A DNA stretch of 64,000 bases, from the NCBI RefSeq assembly GCF_014195545.1, contig NZ_JACIBX010000005.1:151824-215823 (forward strand), given 5' to 3'. The translations under genes were made by a program, and so were the position numbers. The notes below the pieces were generated by a model that was not told where the DNA came from, ran no database searches, and saw nothing but the letters and a program-made list of their open reading frames with translations. Origin of the DNA: Limimaricola variabilis. GTDB taxonomy: Bacteria > Pseudomonadota > Alphaproteobacteria > Rhodobacterales > Rhodobacteraceae. Shown piece after piece: positions 46,105 through 55,374 of this stretch. Each line of letters opens with the position of its first letter. Within the stretch, counting starts at the first letter, position 1.

Positions 46105-47808
46105 TCAGTGGGCGTGGCTGCGGTCCCAGTCGCTCTGCTTGGGGAGCGTCTCGAAGGTGTGTTCCGGCGGCGGCGAGGGCAGGGTCCACTCGAGCGTGTC
46201 GGCATACTCGTTCCAGGGGTTCGCGACGTTGATCCGCTTGCCCTTGGCGAGGGTGTAGAACAGCACCACGATGAAGAAAATGAACGAGGCGAAGGCGATG
46301 AAGGCACCGATCGACGAGACCATGTTCCAGGTGGCGAAGGCCTCCGGATAGTCGATGTAGCGGCGCGGCATGCCCTGACGGCCCAGGAAGTGCTGCGGGA
46401 AGAAGGTGATGTTCGCACCGATGAACATCAGCCAGAAGTGGATCTTGCCCGCGAGCTCCGGGAGCATCTTGCCGGTCATCTTGGGGAAGTAGAAGTAGAT
46501 CCCCGCGAAGATGCCGAACACGGCGCCCAAGCTCATCACGTAGTGGAAGTGCGCCACGACGTAGTAGGTGTCGTGATAGGCGCGGTCGATGCCGGCCTGC
46601 GACAGCACGATGCCGGTGACGCCGCCCACGGTGAACAGGAACAGGAAGCCGAAGGCCCAGAGCATCGGCGTCTTGAACTCGACCGAGCCACCCCACATCG
46701 TCGCGATCCAAGAGAAGATCTTAACGCCGGTGGGCACCGCGATGACCATGGTGGCCATCATGAAGTAGGACTGCTGCGTCAGCGACATGCCCACGGTGTA
46801 CATGTGGTGCGCCCAGACGACAAAGCCCAGCACGCCGATCGCCACCATCGCGTAGACCATCGGCAGGTAGCCGAAGATCGGCTTCTTGGAGAAGGTCGCG
46901 ATCACGTGGCTGATGATGCCGAAGGCGGGGATGATGATGATGTAGACCTCGGGGTGACCGAAGAACCACAGGATGTGCTGGTACAGGATCGGGTCGCCGC
47001 CGCCAGCGGGCTGGAAGAACGAGGTGCCGAAGTTGCGGTCGGTCAGCAGCATGGTGATCGCGCCGGCCAGAACGGGCAGGGCGAGGAGGATCAGCCAGGC
47101 GGTGACGAAGATCGACCAGGCGAAGAGCGGCACCTTGTGCAGCGTCATGCCGGGCGCGCGCATGTTGAGGAAGGTGGTGATGATGTTGATCGCGCCGAGG
47201 ATCGACGAGGCGCCCGAGACGTGCACCGCGAAGATCGCGAGATCCATCGACATGCCGGGCTCGGAGGTCGAGAGCGGCGGGTAGAGCACCCAGCCCACGC
47301 CCGAACCGGACTGGCCGTTGCCGCCGGGGGAGAAGAGCGAGGCCACGCCCAGCGCGACGCCGGCGATGAACATCCAGAAGGAAAGGTTATTCATGCGCGG
47401 GAAGGCCATGTCCGGCGCGCCGATCTGGAGCGGCATGAAGTAGTTGCCGAAGCCGCCGAACAGCGCGGGGATGACGACGAAGAACATCATCAGCACGCCA
47501 TGATAGGTGATCGCGACGTTCCACATGTGGCCGTTGGGCGTGCAGGCCTCGGATGCGGTCGGCACCCAGGAGCGCAGCACGGTCATGATCGGGTTGGCGC
47601 CGACGTTCTCGGTGCACATGAACTGCACGCCCGGCTGCATCAGCTCAAGCCGCATGTGCAGTGTCAGCATCACCGACAGCAGGCCCACGAAGCCCGCCGC
47701 GAAGAGGTAGAGGATCCCGATGTCCTTGTGGTTGGTGGACATGAACCAGCGGGTGAAGAACCCCCGCTTGTCATCATGCCCGTGGCCGTGGATGGCGGCG
47801 TCTGCCAT
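46105..47808 (-). CDS. ctaD: Cytochrome c oxidase subunit I (aa3 type)
   Basis: A 567-residue heme-copper oxidase catalytic subunit with twelve helices. Metal ligands are visible: ITYHGVLMM (heme a), [10 protein letters not shown] (CuB His cross-linked to Tyr), WAHHMYT (CuB His pair) and [11 protein letters not shown] (heme a3 and a). The D-channel [10 protein letters not shown] and K-channel regions are intact, which fits a proton-pumping A-type oxidase. ATG at 47808 gives [13 protein letters not shown]; upstream in-frame residues are not conserved. Subunits II and III are not in this window. A terminator follows, then the DUF2244 gene. Confidence 0.97.
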   Translation of the reverse strand: MADAAIHGHGHDDKRGFFTRWFMSTNHKDIGILYLFAAGFVGLLSVMLTLHMRLELMQPGVQFMCTENVGANPIMTVLRSWVPTASEACTPNGHMWNVAITYHGVLMMFFVVIPALFGGFGNYFMPLQIGAPDMAFPRMNNLSFWMFIAGVALGVASLFSPGGNGQSGSGVGWVLYPPLSTSEPGMSMDLAIFAVHVSGASSILGAINIITTFLNMRAPGMTLHKVPLFAWSIFVTAWLILLALPVLAGAITMLLTDRNFGTSFFQPAGGGDPILYQHILWFFGHPEVYIIIIPAFGIISHVIATFSKKPIFGYLPMVYAMVAIGVLGFVVWAHHMYTVGMSLTQQSYFMMATMVIAVPTGVKIFSWIATMWGGSVEFKTPMLWAFGFLFLFTVGGVTGIVLSQAGIDRAYHDTYYVVAHFHYVMSLGAVFGIFAGIYFYFPKMTGKMLPELAGKIHFWLMFIGANITFFPQHFLGRQGMPRRYIDYPEAFATWNMVSSIGAFIAFASFIFFIVVLFYTLAKGKRINVANPWNEYADTLEWTLPSPPPEHTFETLPKQSDWDRSHAH

Positions 47809-48059
47809 GTGGCTCTCCCGAGTTTTGGTTGCCTGACGGGCCCGCACGCAGACTCGCGCAGGCAATTGGCGCCCTTCTAGAAGGAGATGCCGGGCAGGGC
47901 AACGGTCACGGTGCCGCAGGTATGGGGGTCGTGGCGCCCTTTTGGTCCTGTCTGCGAGGGGCCAGCGCATGGTTTTCAGCGCAGCTGCCACCGCGCGACA
48001 TCGTCGCGCGCGATCCATTGGCCCACGAAGCGCTCACCAAGCCGCGCAGCTTGCCCCTT

Positions 48060-48734
48060 TCACAGATGCGGGGCGCGCCGAAGCTCCCCTCCGAACCGGC
48101 CCGCGAAGCAGCGCTCCAGCGCGGTGTCGAGATCGGCCATCGTCACCGGAAGGCCGAGATCGACGAGGCTGGTCACCCCGTGCTCGGCGATGCCGCAGGG
48201 GACGATGCCGCCGAAGTGCTCCAGATCCGGCTCGACGTTGATTGCCAGCCCGTGAAAGCTCACCCATTTGCGCAGGCGAATGCCCAGCGCCGCGATCTTG
48301 TCCTCGGCGACGGCGCCCGTGGGGGTCAGCGGCTTGTCCGGCCGCTGGACCCAGACGCCGACCCGGCCGTCGCGCAGCTCGCCCGTGACGTTGAATTCCG
48401 CCAACGTGTCGATGACCCAGCCTTCCAGCGCCTTGACGAAGGCCCGCACGTCGCGGCCGCGCGCGCCGACGTCGAGCATCACGTAGACGACCCGCTGGCC
48501 GGGGCCGTGATAGGTGTATTGCCCGCCACGCCGCGTCTCGAAGACCGGGAAGCGGTCGGGCGTGACCAGGTCCGCGGGCTTGGCCGAGGTGCCGGCCGTA
48601 TAGAGCGGCGGATGTTCGAGCAGCCAGATTGCCTCGGGGGCCTCGCCGGCGGCGATGGCCTGCGCCCGGCTTTCCATGGCGGCGAGGGCGTTCTCATAGG
48701 GCGTCAGCCCGTCGCTCACGATCCAGTCCACCAT
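48060..48734 (-). CDS. lipB: Octanoyl-(acyl carrier protein):protein N-octanoyltransferase
   Basis: A 224-residue LipB, which moves octanoate from ACP to lipoyl domains as the first step of lipoate synthesis. The [18 protein letters not shown] signature is clear, [16 protein letters not shown] contains the catalytic lysine and [15 protein letters not shown] contains the catalytic cysteine. lipA is not adjacent. The 251 bp between this gene and ctaD hold no gene and must contain the ctaD promoter. Confidence 0.95.
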   Translation of the reverse strand: MVDWIVSDGLTPYENALAAMESRAQAIAAGEAPEAIWLLEHPPLYTAGTSAKPADLVTPDRFPVFETRRGGQYTYHGPGQRVVYVMLDVGARGRDVRAFVKALEGWVIDTLAEFNVTGELRDGRVGVWVQRPDKPLTPTGAVAEDKIAALGIRLRKWVSFHGLAINVEPDLEHFGGIVPCGIAEHGVTSLVDLGLPVTMADLDTALERCFAGRFGGELRRAPHL

Positions 48735-48906
48735 TGCCGGTACTCCGATCCGATTTCCCTGCGAATGAGGTGCCGTGGGCGGGGCGAAAAGTCAAAGCCG
48801 GTGGCGCGATGCGTTTTCTCGCGCTTGACGTGGGGTAGGGGTGATTTTCGCTCTTGCGCTCCCCCGAGAGCCAAGGCTATGAGGCCGCCATCCTACCTGA
48901 TCACGT

Positions 48907-48993
48907 GCGGTCGTGGCGGAATTGGTAGACGCGCAGCGTTGAGGTCGCTGTGGGGTAACACCCGTGGAAGTTCGAGTCTTCTCGACCGCACCA
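48907..48993 (+). tRNA. tRNA-Leu (GAG)
   Basis: An 87-nt class II tRNA with encoded CCA. Acceptor arms GCGGTCG and CGACCGC pair perfectly, the anticodon stem is CAGCG/CGCTG around TTGAGGT giving anticodon GAG, a long variable arm follows, and the T-loop is GTTCGAGTC. A terminator follows at 49058. Confidence 0.95.
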
Positions 48994-49057
48994 TTCAGGA
49001 GGGCCCGCTGGAGTGGCGGGCAGACAGCCTCCTCGATGACTTGATGAACCGGATGCC

Positions 49058-49084
49058 GGGCCGCGGAAACGCAGGCCCTTTTTT
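49058..49084 (+). terminator. Terminator after tRNA-Leu
   Basis: GGGCCGCG-GAAA-CGC(A)GGCCC, with one bulged base, is followed by an uninterrupted T run. It ends the tRNA-Leu transcript. Confidence 0.75.
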
Positions 49085-49429
49085 CGTGTTTGCGGCCTCA
49101 TTGGGTCCACCGCATTCCGGCTCGCCGATCATGTCGTTTCGCGACATTCGCATGTCGCCATGAGACAGGTGAGAATCGTATTTCGAGAAAAATTCATCAA
49201 AATACATCTTAAGATTGCGCTAAGTTTCCGTTGATCTGCCTGCGGCATTGCACCGCGTTGCGAAGCGCGAGAGGCTTGCAGCGCAGGAGGTTGATGCCGC
49301 GCCGCAGCGCGAGTGACCCGGCGTCATATCGACTTCTCGGCTATTCGGTTGCAATGCGGAGGGCGGCTTGTTTTAGTTTCCCCAGACAAGCGCGGACCAA
49401 TCCGCCGGCACAACAACGGGGAGCAAGGC
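49085..49429 (+). promoter_or_regulatory. Long leader of the polyamine ABC operon
   Basis: 345 bp without a gene. It contains an inverted repeat ATGTCG-tttcg-CGACAT (49131-49147) with another CATGTCG close by at 49151, then an A+T-rich stretch (about 49170-49225) suited to a promoter. The distance from there to the TTG start leaves an untranslated leader of roughly 200 bases. No known riboswitch motif was recognised. Confidence 0.35.
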
Positions 49430-50530
49430 TTGGCCAACGGCTCGAGTTCGGAGGCGTTCGTAGAGTTCGAACGCGTGCAGAAAAGCTATGACGGCGAGAA
49501 GCTCGTCGTGAAGGACCTCAACCTGTCTCTGCCCAAGGGGGAGTTCCTGACCATGCTGGGGCCATCCGGTTCCGGCAAGACCACTTGCCTGATGATGCTC
49601 GCGGGCTTCGAGACCGCCACCCATGGCGAGATCCGGCTCGACGGAAAGTCGATCAACAACATCCCGCCGCACAAGCGCGGCATCGGCATGGTGTTCCAGA
49701 ACTACGCGCTGTTTCCGCACATGACGGTGGGGGAGAATCTCTCCTTCCCGCTCGAGGTGCGCAAGCTGAGCAAGTCCGAGCGCGAGCAGAAGATCGCCCG
49801 CGCCCTCGACATGGTGCAGATGGGCGAGTTCAAGAACCGCCGTCCCACCCAGCTTTCGGGCGGCCAGCAGCAGCGGATCGCGCTGGCGCGCGCCCTGGTG
49901 TTCGAACCCGAGCTGGTGCTGATGGACGAGCCGCTCGGCGCGCTCGACAAGCAGCTGCGCGAAAGCCTGCAGTTCGAGATCACCGAGCTGGCGCATCGTC
50001 TCGGCATCACCGTGGTCTACGTCACCCATGACCAGACCGAGGCGCTGACCATGTCGGACCGCGTCGCCGTGTTCGACGACGGCCGGATCCAGCAGCTGGC
50101 GCCACCTGACGAGCTCTACGAGAAGCCGCAGAACAGCTTCGTCGCCCAGTTCATCGGAGAGAACAACACGCTCGAGGGCGTGGTCGAGAAAATCGACGCG
50201 ACCTCCTGCCTGGTGCGGCTCGACGGTGGCGAGGTGATCGACGCGCTGCCGGTCAACGTCTCGAAGGTGGGCGAGCGCACCCGCGTCTCGATCCGCCCCG
50301 AACGGGTCGAATCCAACCTTGATCGCCTGCATCCCGACGCGCACACGCTGCCGGCCACGGTGCAGGAGTTCATCTACATGGGTGACACCTTCCGGACGCG
50401 GCTCAATGTCGCCGGGCGCGACGACTTCATCATGAAGACCCGCAACGCCCCCGACCAGCCGCGCCTGAAGCCGGGCGAGCAGATCCGGATCGGCTGGCTC
50501 GCCGAGGATTGCCGCGCGCTCGACGCCTGA
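49430..50530 (+). CDS. potA: Polyamine-type ABC transporter ATP-binding protein
   Basis: A 366-residue ABC ATPase: Walker A GPSGSGKTT, Q-loop FQNYALFPHMTVGEN, signature LSGGQQQRIALARAL, Walker B LVLMDEP and H-loop VYVTHDQTEALTMSD. A C-terminal TOBE/OB regulatory domain (from about residue 245) contains FIGENNTLEGVV and ISIRPERV-like residues, as in PotA/FbpC. The likely start is TTG at 49430, behind GGGGAG; a far upstream in-frame ATG at 49313 would add a poorly conserved leader. It heads a four-gene operon, ATPase, binding protein, two permeases. The substrate is inferred from the binding protein. Confidence 0.9.
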   Translation: MANGSSSEAFVEFERVQKSYDGEKLVVKDLNLSLPKGEFLTMLGPSGSGKTTCLMMLAGFETATHGEIRLDGKSINNIPPHKRGIGMVFQNYALFPHMTVGENLSFPLEVRKLSKSEREQKIARALDMVQMGEFKNRRPTQLSGGQQQRIALARALVFEPELVLMDEPLGALDKQLRESLQFEITELAHRLGITVVYVTHDQTEALTMSDRVAVFDDGRIQQLAPPDELYEKPQNSFVAQFIGENNTLEGVVEKIDATSCLVRLDGGEVIDALPVNVSKVGERTRVSIRPERVESNLDRLHPDAHTLPATVQEFIYMGDTFRTRLNVAGRDDFIMKTRNAPDQPRLKPGEQIRIGWLAEDCRALDA

Positions 50531-50548
50531 CGTCGATCGCGCCACCGT

Positions 50549-50580
50549 GCCCCGCAATAGGGGCGCGGCCTATGCGGGGC
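50549..50580 (+). promoter_or_regulatory. Intercistronic hairpin before the binding-protein gene
   Basis: GCCCCGCA plus ATAGG pairs with CCTA plus TGCGGGGC, with one bulge, between the ATPase and binding-protein genes. There is no T-tract, so it is unlikely to terminate. A 3'-end stabiliser or processing site is more likely. Confidence 0.5.
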
Positions 50581-50641
50581 GTCGTCACCCGGACCGCGTC
50601 CCCTGTGAAACCAAGAACCGGGTAAACAACGGGAGTTCTGA

Positions 50642-51766
50642 ATGAACATCACTCGTCTTCTGACCGCGACCACCGCGCTCGTGGCCTCCGCCACCGTCGC
50701 CGGGGCGGAAAGCCATGTCGAAATGGCCAATGAGATGACCATCGTCAGCTGGGGCGGCGCCTACCAGCAGAGCCAGCTCAAGGCCTATGTCGAGCCCTAT
50801 CTCGAGATGCATCCCGAGGTGACCGTCACCTGGGACGAAAGCTCGGCCGAGGCCGTGGCCAAGCTGCGCGCCCAGAACGAAGCCGGCAACGTCACCTGGG
50901 ACCTCGTCGACGCCACCGCCGCCGACGCGATGCGTCTGTGTGACGAAGGCCTCGCGATGGAAATCGATCCCGATGAGGATCTCGCCCCGGCGCCGGACGG
51001 CACCCCGGCCTCCGAGGATTTCGGCGAGGAGATGCTGGTCTCCGACTGCTTCATCCCGCAGATCGCCTATTCCTACACCTTCGGCTACCGCAACGACGTG
51101 GCCGAGTGGAACGGCAAGGAGCCGGACAGCATCTGCGACGTGTTCGACCTGGAAAACTTCCCGGGCACGCGGTCGCTCGAGAAGCGTCCGCACAACAACC
51201 TCGAATGGGCGCTGATCTGTGACGGCGTCGCCTATGAGGACGTCTACGACGTGCTCGAGACCGAGGAAGGCCAGGACCGCGCCTTCGCCAAGCTCGACAC
51301 CATCAAGGACGAGACCATCTGGTGGTCCTCGGGCGCCGACACGCCGCAGCTGCTGGCCGATGGCGAAGTCGTCTTCGGTTCGACCTACAACGGTCGCCTG
51401 TTCAGCCTGATCGTCGAGCAGGACCAGCCGGTCAACATGATGTGGGACACCCAGTCCTACGATCTCGACGGCTGGATCATCCCCGAGGGTCTCGACGAGG
51501 CGTCGCTCGCCCGCGTCAAGGACTTCCTATACTTCGCGACTGACACCCAGCGTCTCGCGGACCAGGCCAAGTACATCTCCTACGGCCCGGCCCGCAAATC
51601 CTCCGCGCCGCTCGTCGGCGAGCACGCCGAACTCGGGATCGACATGGCGCCGCACATGCCGACCAACCCCGAGAACGCCAAGGGCGCGTTCGTGCAGAAC
51701 TACGAGTGGTGGGCCGACTACCGCGACGATCTGGACAGCAAGTTCCAGGCCTGGCTCGCCCAGTGA
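50642..51766 (+). CDS. potD: Polyamine-type extracellular solute-binding protein
   Basis: A 374-residue periplasmic binding protein with signal peptide ending VAGA-ESH. The fold of PotD/PotF-like proteins is shown by EMTIVSWGGAYQQSQ at the start, GNVTWDLVDATAADA, and the later FGSTYNGRLFSLI and WIIPEGLD. Polyamine (putrescine/spermidine) is the likely ligand, but related proteins bind other cationic or organic compounds; the binding-site aromatics cannot be confirmed by eye. Start has a GGGAG site. Hairpins flank the gene on both sides, consistent with the higher abundance binding proteins need. Confidence 0.82.
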   Translation: MNITRLLTATTALVASATVAGAESHVEMANEMTIVSWGGAYQQSQLKAYVEPYLEMHPEVTVTWDESSAEAVAKLRAQNEAGNVTWDLVDATAADAMRLCDEGLAMEIDPDEDLAPAPDGTPASEDFGEEMLVSDCFIPQIAYSYTFGYRNDVAEWNGKEPDSICDVFDLENFPGTRSLEKRPHNNLEWALICDGVAYEDVYDVLETEEGQDRAFAKLDTIKDETIWWSSGADTPQLLADGEVVFGSTYNGRLFSLIVEQDQPVNMMWDTQSYDLDGWIIPEGLDEASLARVKDFLYFATDTQRLADQAKYISYGPARKSSAPLVGEHAELGIDMAPHMPTNPENAKGAFVQNYEWWADYRDDLDSKFQAWLAQ

Positions 51767-51790
51767 CGTCGCGCGCCTGAGCGCATGAGG

Positions 51791-51813
51791 GATGGGGCCA
51801 CCACGGCCCCGTC
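51791..51813 (+). promoter_or_regulatory. Intercistronic hairpin after the binding-protein gene
   Basis: GATGGGGCC pairs with GGCCCCGTC (one wobble) around a 5-nt loop, 24 bp after the binding-protein stop. Without a T-tract it is probably a stabilising or processing hairpin that protects the upstream mRNA. Confidence 0.5.
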
Positions 51814-51837
51814 CCACCCCCCAATACCGGAGGCATG

Positions 51838-53430
51838 ATGACCGACAGCGCGACGACACCCCCGAGACAGCCGATGGCGGCGCTCCCGGGCGGCGAGGTG
51901 ACCGAAGGAGGCCCGATGCTGGCCGCCGACGGCAGGCCTCTCAAGCACAGCCTGAAACGGGCGCTCCGGCGCGAGAAGCTGCGCGCCTTCCTCTTGGTTT
52001 CGCCGCTGCTGATCTTCATCCTCGTGGCCTTCGTGGCCCCGATCGCGGACATGCTGTTCCGCTCGGTCGAGAACCAGATCGTCTCCGAGACGCTGCCCCG
52101 CACGGTGGTGGCGTTGCGCGAGGACCAGAACCTGCCCGAGGCCGCTCCCGGCGAGCCGGTCTACGAGGCGCTCTACACCGACCTCTTCATCGCCGCCGAG
52201 TACAAGTCGCACACGCGCCTCGGCAGCCGTCTCAACTACGAGATGACCGGCCTCAGCTCGCTGTTCCGCGGCACAGGCCGCGATGTCGGTCGTTTCGACA
52301 CCGATATCTACACCGACCAGTTCGTCGAGGCTGAGCCTGCGCTCGAGGACCCCGTGGCGTGGTCCAACTGGATGGCGGACGACGAGATCCGCGCGGCGCT
52401 GCCCGCGACCGCCGACGCCTGGGATGCCTGGGTCAAGCTGACCGTCGAGGCCAATGAGGACGACCCGCTCGAGGAGGATGTCGAGGACTTCGTCTATACC
52501 GCGCTCTATCGCGATCTCTCGAACGGCGCCGCACCCGCCGGCTTCCCCGACGTCGACGTCTCCGGTTTCGAAAGCGTCTCGATCAAGGCGCTGTTCGAAG
52601 AGTCGGACGAGGACTGGGTCGATCCCGAGATCTGGCAAGTCATCAAGACCTACAGCCCGGCTTATACCGACGGCTATTTCCTGAACTCGGTCGACATGAT
52701 GAACGGCCCCGATGGCGATGCCCAATGGCGCCCCGCCGACGAACAGATCTATCTCAAGCTGTTCTGGCGCACGATGTGGATGTCGCTGGCGATCACCTTC
52801 TCCTGCATCCTGCTGGGATACCCGATCGCCTACCTGCTCTCGACGCTGCCGCTGCGCTCGGCCAACGTACTGATGATCCTCGTGCTGCTGCCGTTCTGGA
52901 CGTCGCTGCTGGTGCGAACCTCGGCCTGGAAGGTGCTGCTGCAACAGCAGGGCGTGATCAACGACACGCTCGTCTGGCTCGGCATCGTGTCCGACGCCAA
53001 CCGTCTCGCGCTGATCAACAACGCCACCGGCACGGTGATCGCGATGACGCACATCCTGCTGCCCTTCATGATCCTGCCGCTCTATTCGGTGATGAAGACG
53101 ATCCCGCCGAGCTACATGCGCGCTGCCAAGTCGATGGGCGCGAATGACTGGACCGCCTTCTGGCGGGTGTGGTTCCCGCTCTCGGTGCCGGGCATCGGTG
53201 CGGGCAGCATCCTCGCCTTCATCCTGTCGATCGGCTACTACATCACGCCCGAGATCGTCGGCGGCACCGAGGGTGTCTTCATCTCGAACCGGATCGCCTA
53301 TCACATCTCGTCGTCGCTGAACTGGGGCCTCGCGGCCGCGCTGGGCACGATCCTGCTGGCGCTCGTGCTCACCCTCTACTGGGTCTACGACCGGATCGTC
53401 GGCATCGACAACGTCAAGCTGGGAGGCTGA
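51838..53430 (+). CDS. potB: Polyamine-type ABC permease with large periplasmic insertion
   Basis: A 530-residue inner-membrane permease. The first helix is at about 50-73; an acidic ~220-residue segment (about 78-300) follows on the periplasmic side before the second helix (310-335). The remainder is a normal PotB-type permease, including the EAA loop region (YMRAAKSMGANDWTAFWRV). Ordinary PotB is ~285 residues, so the insertion is the main oddity. It is rich in Asp, Glu and Tyr and lacks cysteine. ATG at 51838 was preferred over 51835 because of distance to the GGAG site. It is followed 3 bp later by the second permease. Confidence 0.88.
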   Translation: MTDSATTPPRQPMAALPGGEVTEGGPMLAADGRPLKHSLKRALRREKLRAFLLVSPLLIFILVAFVAPIADMLFRSVENQIVSETLPRTVVALREDQNLPEAAPGEPVYEALYTDLFIAAEYKSHTRLGSRLNYEMTGLSSLFRGTGRDVGRFDTDIYTDQFVEAEPALEDPVAWSNWMADDEIRAALPATADAWDAWVKLTVEANEDDPLEEDVEDFVYTALYRDLSNGAAPAGFPDVDVSGFESVSIKALFEESDEDWVDPEIWQVIKTYSPAYTDGYFLNSVDMMNGPDGDAQWRPADEQIYLKLFWRTMWMSLAITFSCILLGYPIAYLLSTLPLRSANVLMILVLLPFWTSLLVRTSAWKVLLQQQGVINDTLVWLGIVSDANRLALINNATGTVIAMTHILLPFMILPLYSVMKTIPPSYMRAAKSMGANDWTAFWRVWFPLSVPGIGAGSILAFILSIGYYITPEIVGGTEGVFISNRIAYHISSSLNWGLAAALGTILLALVLTLYWVYDRIVGIDNVKLGG

Positions 53431-53433
53431 GAC

Positions 53434-54288
53434 ATGGCTGGACTTCCCCCCTATGCCTCGACCGGCCAGAAGGTCTGGCACTATTCCTACCTGGTGATCT
53501 GCGCGGCGATCTTCTTCTTCCTGATCGCGCCGATCCTCATCATCATCCCGCTGTCGTTCAACGCCGAGAACTTCTTCACCTTCACCCCGGAGATGCTGGC
53601 GCTCGACCCGGAGGGATATTCGACCAAGCATTACCGCGACTTCTTCACCAACCCCGACTGGCAGGTGCCGCTGTGGAACTCGCTGAAGATCGCGCCGGTC
53701 GCGACCTTCCTGTCGGTGGCGCTGGGCACGCTCGCGGCGATCGGCCTGAGCCAGCCCCATGTGCCGTTCCGGCGCGCGATCATGGCGATCCTGATCTCAC
53801 CGATGATCGTGCCGCTGATCATCTCGGCCGCGGGCATGTACTTCTTCTACAGCCGGATCGGCCTGCAGGGGACCTATTGGGGCGTCGTGCTGGCGCATGC
53901 GGCACTGGGCATCCCCTTCGTGATCATCACCGTGACCGCGACGCTGGTGGGCTTCGATCGCTCGCTGACGCGGGCGGCGGCGAACCTCGGGGCAGGGCCG
54001 GTGCGCACCTTCTTCAAGGTGCAGATGCCGCTGATCCTGCCGGGCGTGGTCTCCGGCGGTCTCTTCGCCTTCATCACCTCCTTCGACGAGGTGGTGGTGG
54101 TGCTCTTCGTCGGCTCCGCCGGGCAGAAGACGCTGCCGTGGCAGATGTTCACCGGCCTGCGCGAGCAGATCTCGCCGACCATCCTCGCCGCCGCGACGGT
54201 GCTGATCTCGATCTCGGTGGTGCTGCTGGTCACGCTCGAGGTGCTGCGGCGCCGTTCCGAGCGGCTCCGGGGCATGTCGCCGGGCTGA
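53434..54288 (+). CDS. potC: Polyamine-type ABC permease (second)
   Basis: A 284-residue permease of the usual PotC size with six helices. The first is ICAAIFFFLIAPILIIIPLSF. The EAA loop reads LTRAAANLGAGPVRTFFKV, and TSFDEVVVVLFVGSAGQKTLPWQM is a typical PotC segment. It pairs with the upstream enlarged permease to form the transmembrane pore. The ABC operon ends here at a terminator (54314-54341). Confidence 0.92.
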   Translation: MAGLPPYASTGQKVWHYSYLVICAAIFFFLIAPILIIIPLSFNAENFFTFTPEMLALDPEGYSTKHYRDFFTNPDWQVPLWNSLKIAPVATFLSVALGTLAAIGLSQPHVPFRRAIMAILISPMIVPLIISAAGMYFFYSRIGLQGTYWGVVLAHAALGIPFVIITVTATLVGFDRSLTRAAANLGAGPVRTFFKVQMPLILPGVVSGGLFAFITSFDEVVVVLFVGSAGQKTLPWQMFTGLREQISPTILAAATVLISISVVLLVTLEVLRRRSERLRGMSPG

Positions 54289-54313
54289 TCCGCCGACCTA
54301 TTCGCAGAACTCT

Positions 54314-54341
54314 AAATGCCCCGCCCGCGTGCGGGGCATTT
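54314..54341. terminator. Terminator between the ABC operon and the AEC gene
   Basis: An 11-bp stem (AAATGCCCCGC with GCGGGGCATTT) and a 6-nt loop, followed by TTGCTG on the plus strand. It can serve both convergent units. Confidence 0.75.
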
Positions 54342-54373
54342 TGCTGTCGGCCCTTCGGGTTGGGGTCCAAAGC

Positions 54374-55300
54374 CTAGGGGAGCAGCGCCAGCCAGAGCGT
54401 CGCGGTCCCGATCGAGGCCGCGGTGCCGATCAGCACCGCCGAGGCCGCGACCCGCTTGGCCGTGCCGTAGATCGAGGCGAAGAGATAGGCATTGACGCCC
54501 GGCGCCATGGCCGCGGTGATCACCGCCGAACGGAACGCCTCGAGCTTGAGGCCGGCCAACGAGCCGAGGCCACAGACGACCGCCGGATGCAGCACCAGCG
54601 ACACCGCGACGACGTAGAGGATCACCCGCATGTCGCCTTCGGGCCGGTAGCGGTAGAGAATGCCGCCCAGCCCGAACAGCGCCGTCGGCAGGCCAGCCCG
54701 CGCCATCAGCTCCAGCGCCTCGAGGAGCACCTCGGGCATCGGCAGGTTCGACACGTTGACCAGGGCGCCCAGTGCGATACCGAGGATCAGCGCGTTGCGC
54801 CCCATGCCCTTGAGCACCTTGCCGGGCAGCTGCCGCAGCCCGCCGCCGCGGGCCCGGACCAACTCCATCGCGGTGATGCCGACCGCGTAGCAAAACGGCG
54901 AATGCAGAGCGATGATCGCGAAATTGGCCTGCAGCGCATCCGGCCCGTAGGCCCGCTCGGTGATCGGCAGGCCCAGGAGCAGCGAGTTCGAGAACAATCC
55001 GACGAAGCCGATCGCCACCGCGTCCTCCCAACTCCGGCCGAAGATCAGCCGGGCGCCGAACAGCCCCGCGAAAAAGCCGGCAAGGGCGCCCGCATAGAAG
55101 CTGCCGAGCAAAGCGAGGTCGAACTCCTGCGCGAGATCGAGGCGCGCGATGGCCAGAAACAGCAGGCAGGGGATCGCGAAGCCCTGGGAGAACTTCATCA
55201 CCCCGTCGATCGCCGTCTCACCGATCCAGCCGCGCCAGGAGGCGAGGTAGCCGAAACCCATCACCAGAAAGACCGGTAGAGTGACGGTCAGCAACAGCAT
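54374..55300 (-). CDS. AEC-family transporter
   Basis: A 308-residue auxin-efflux-carrier-family protein with ten helices. The start LPVFLVMGFGYLASWRGW and the FAIPCLLFLAIARLDL motif are typical, as is LPTALFGLGGILYRY near the end of the second repeat. Bacterial members often export malonate, malate or amino acids; no substrate can be assigned. The gene stands alone, convergent with the ABC operon and downstream, on the same strand, of the MBL-fold gene with a 74-bp gap. Confidence 0.85.
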   Translation of the reverse strand: MLLLTVTLPVFLVMGFGYLASWRGWIGETAIDGVMKFSQGFAIPCLLFLAIARLDLAQEFDLALLGSFYAGALAGFFAGLFGARLIFGRSWEDAVAIGFVGLFSNSLLLGLPITERAYGPDALQANFAIIALHSPFCYAVGITAMELVRARGGGLRQLPGKVLKGMGRNALILGIALGALVNVSNLPMPEVLLEALELMARAGLPTALFGLGGILYRYRPEGDMRVILYVVAVSLVLHPAVVCGLGSLAGLKLEAFRSAVITAAMAPGVNAYLFASIYGTAKRVAASAVLIGTAASIGTATLWLALLP

Positions 55301-55374
55301 GATCGGGCCTCCGCGCGGGCGGATGCCGCGGAAATGCGTATGGTCGGAACGGCGAAGGGGCGGGGCCCGCGCGC

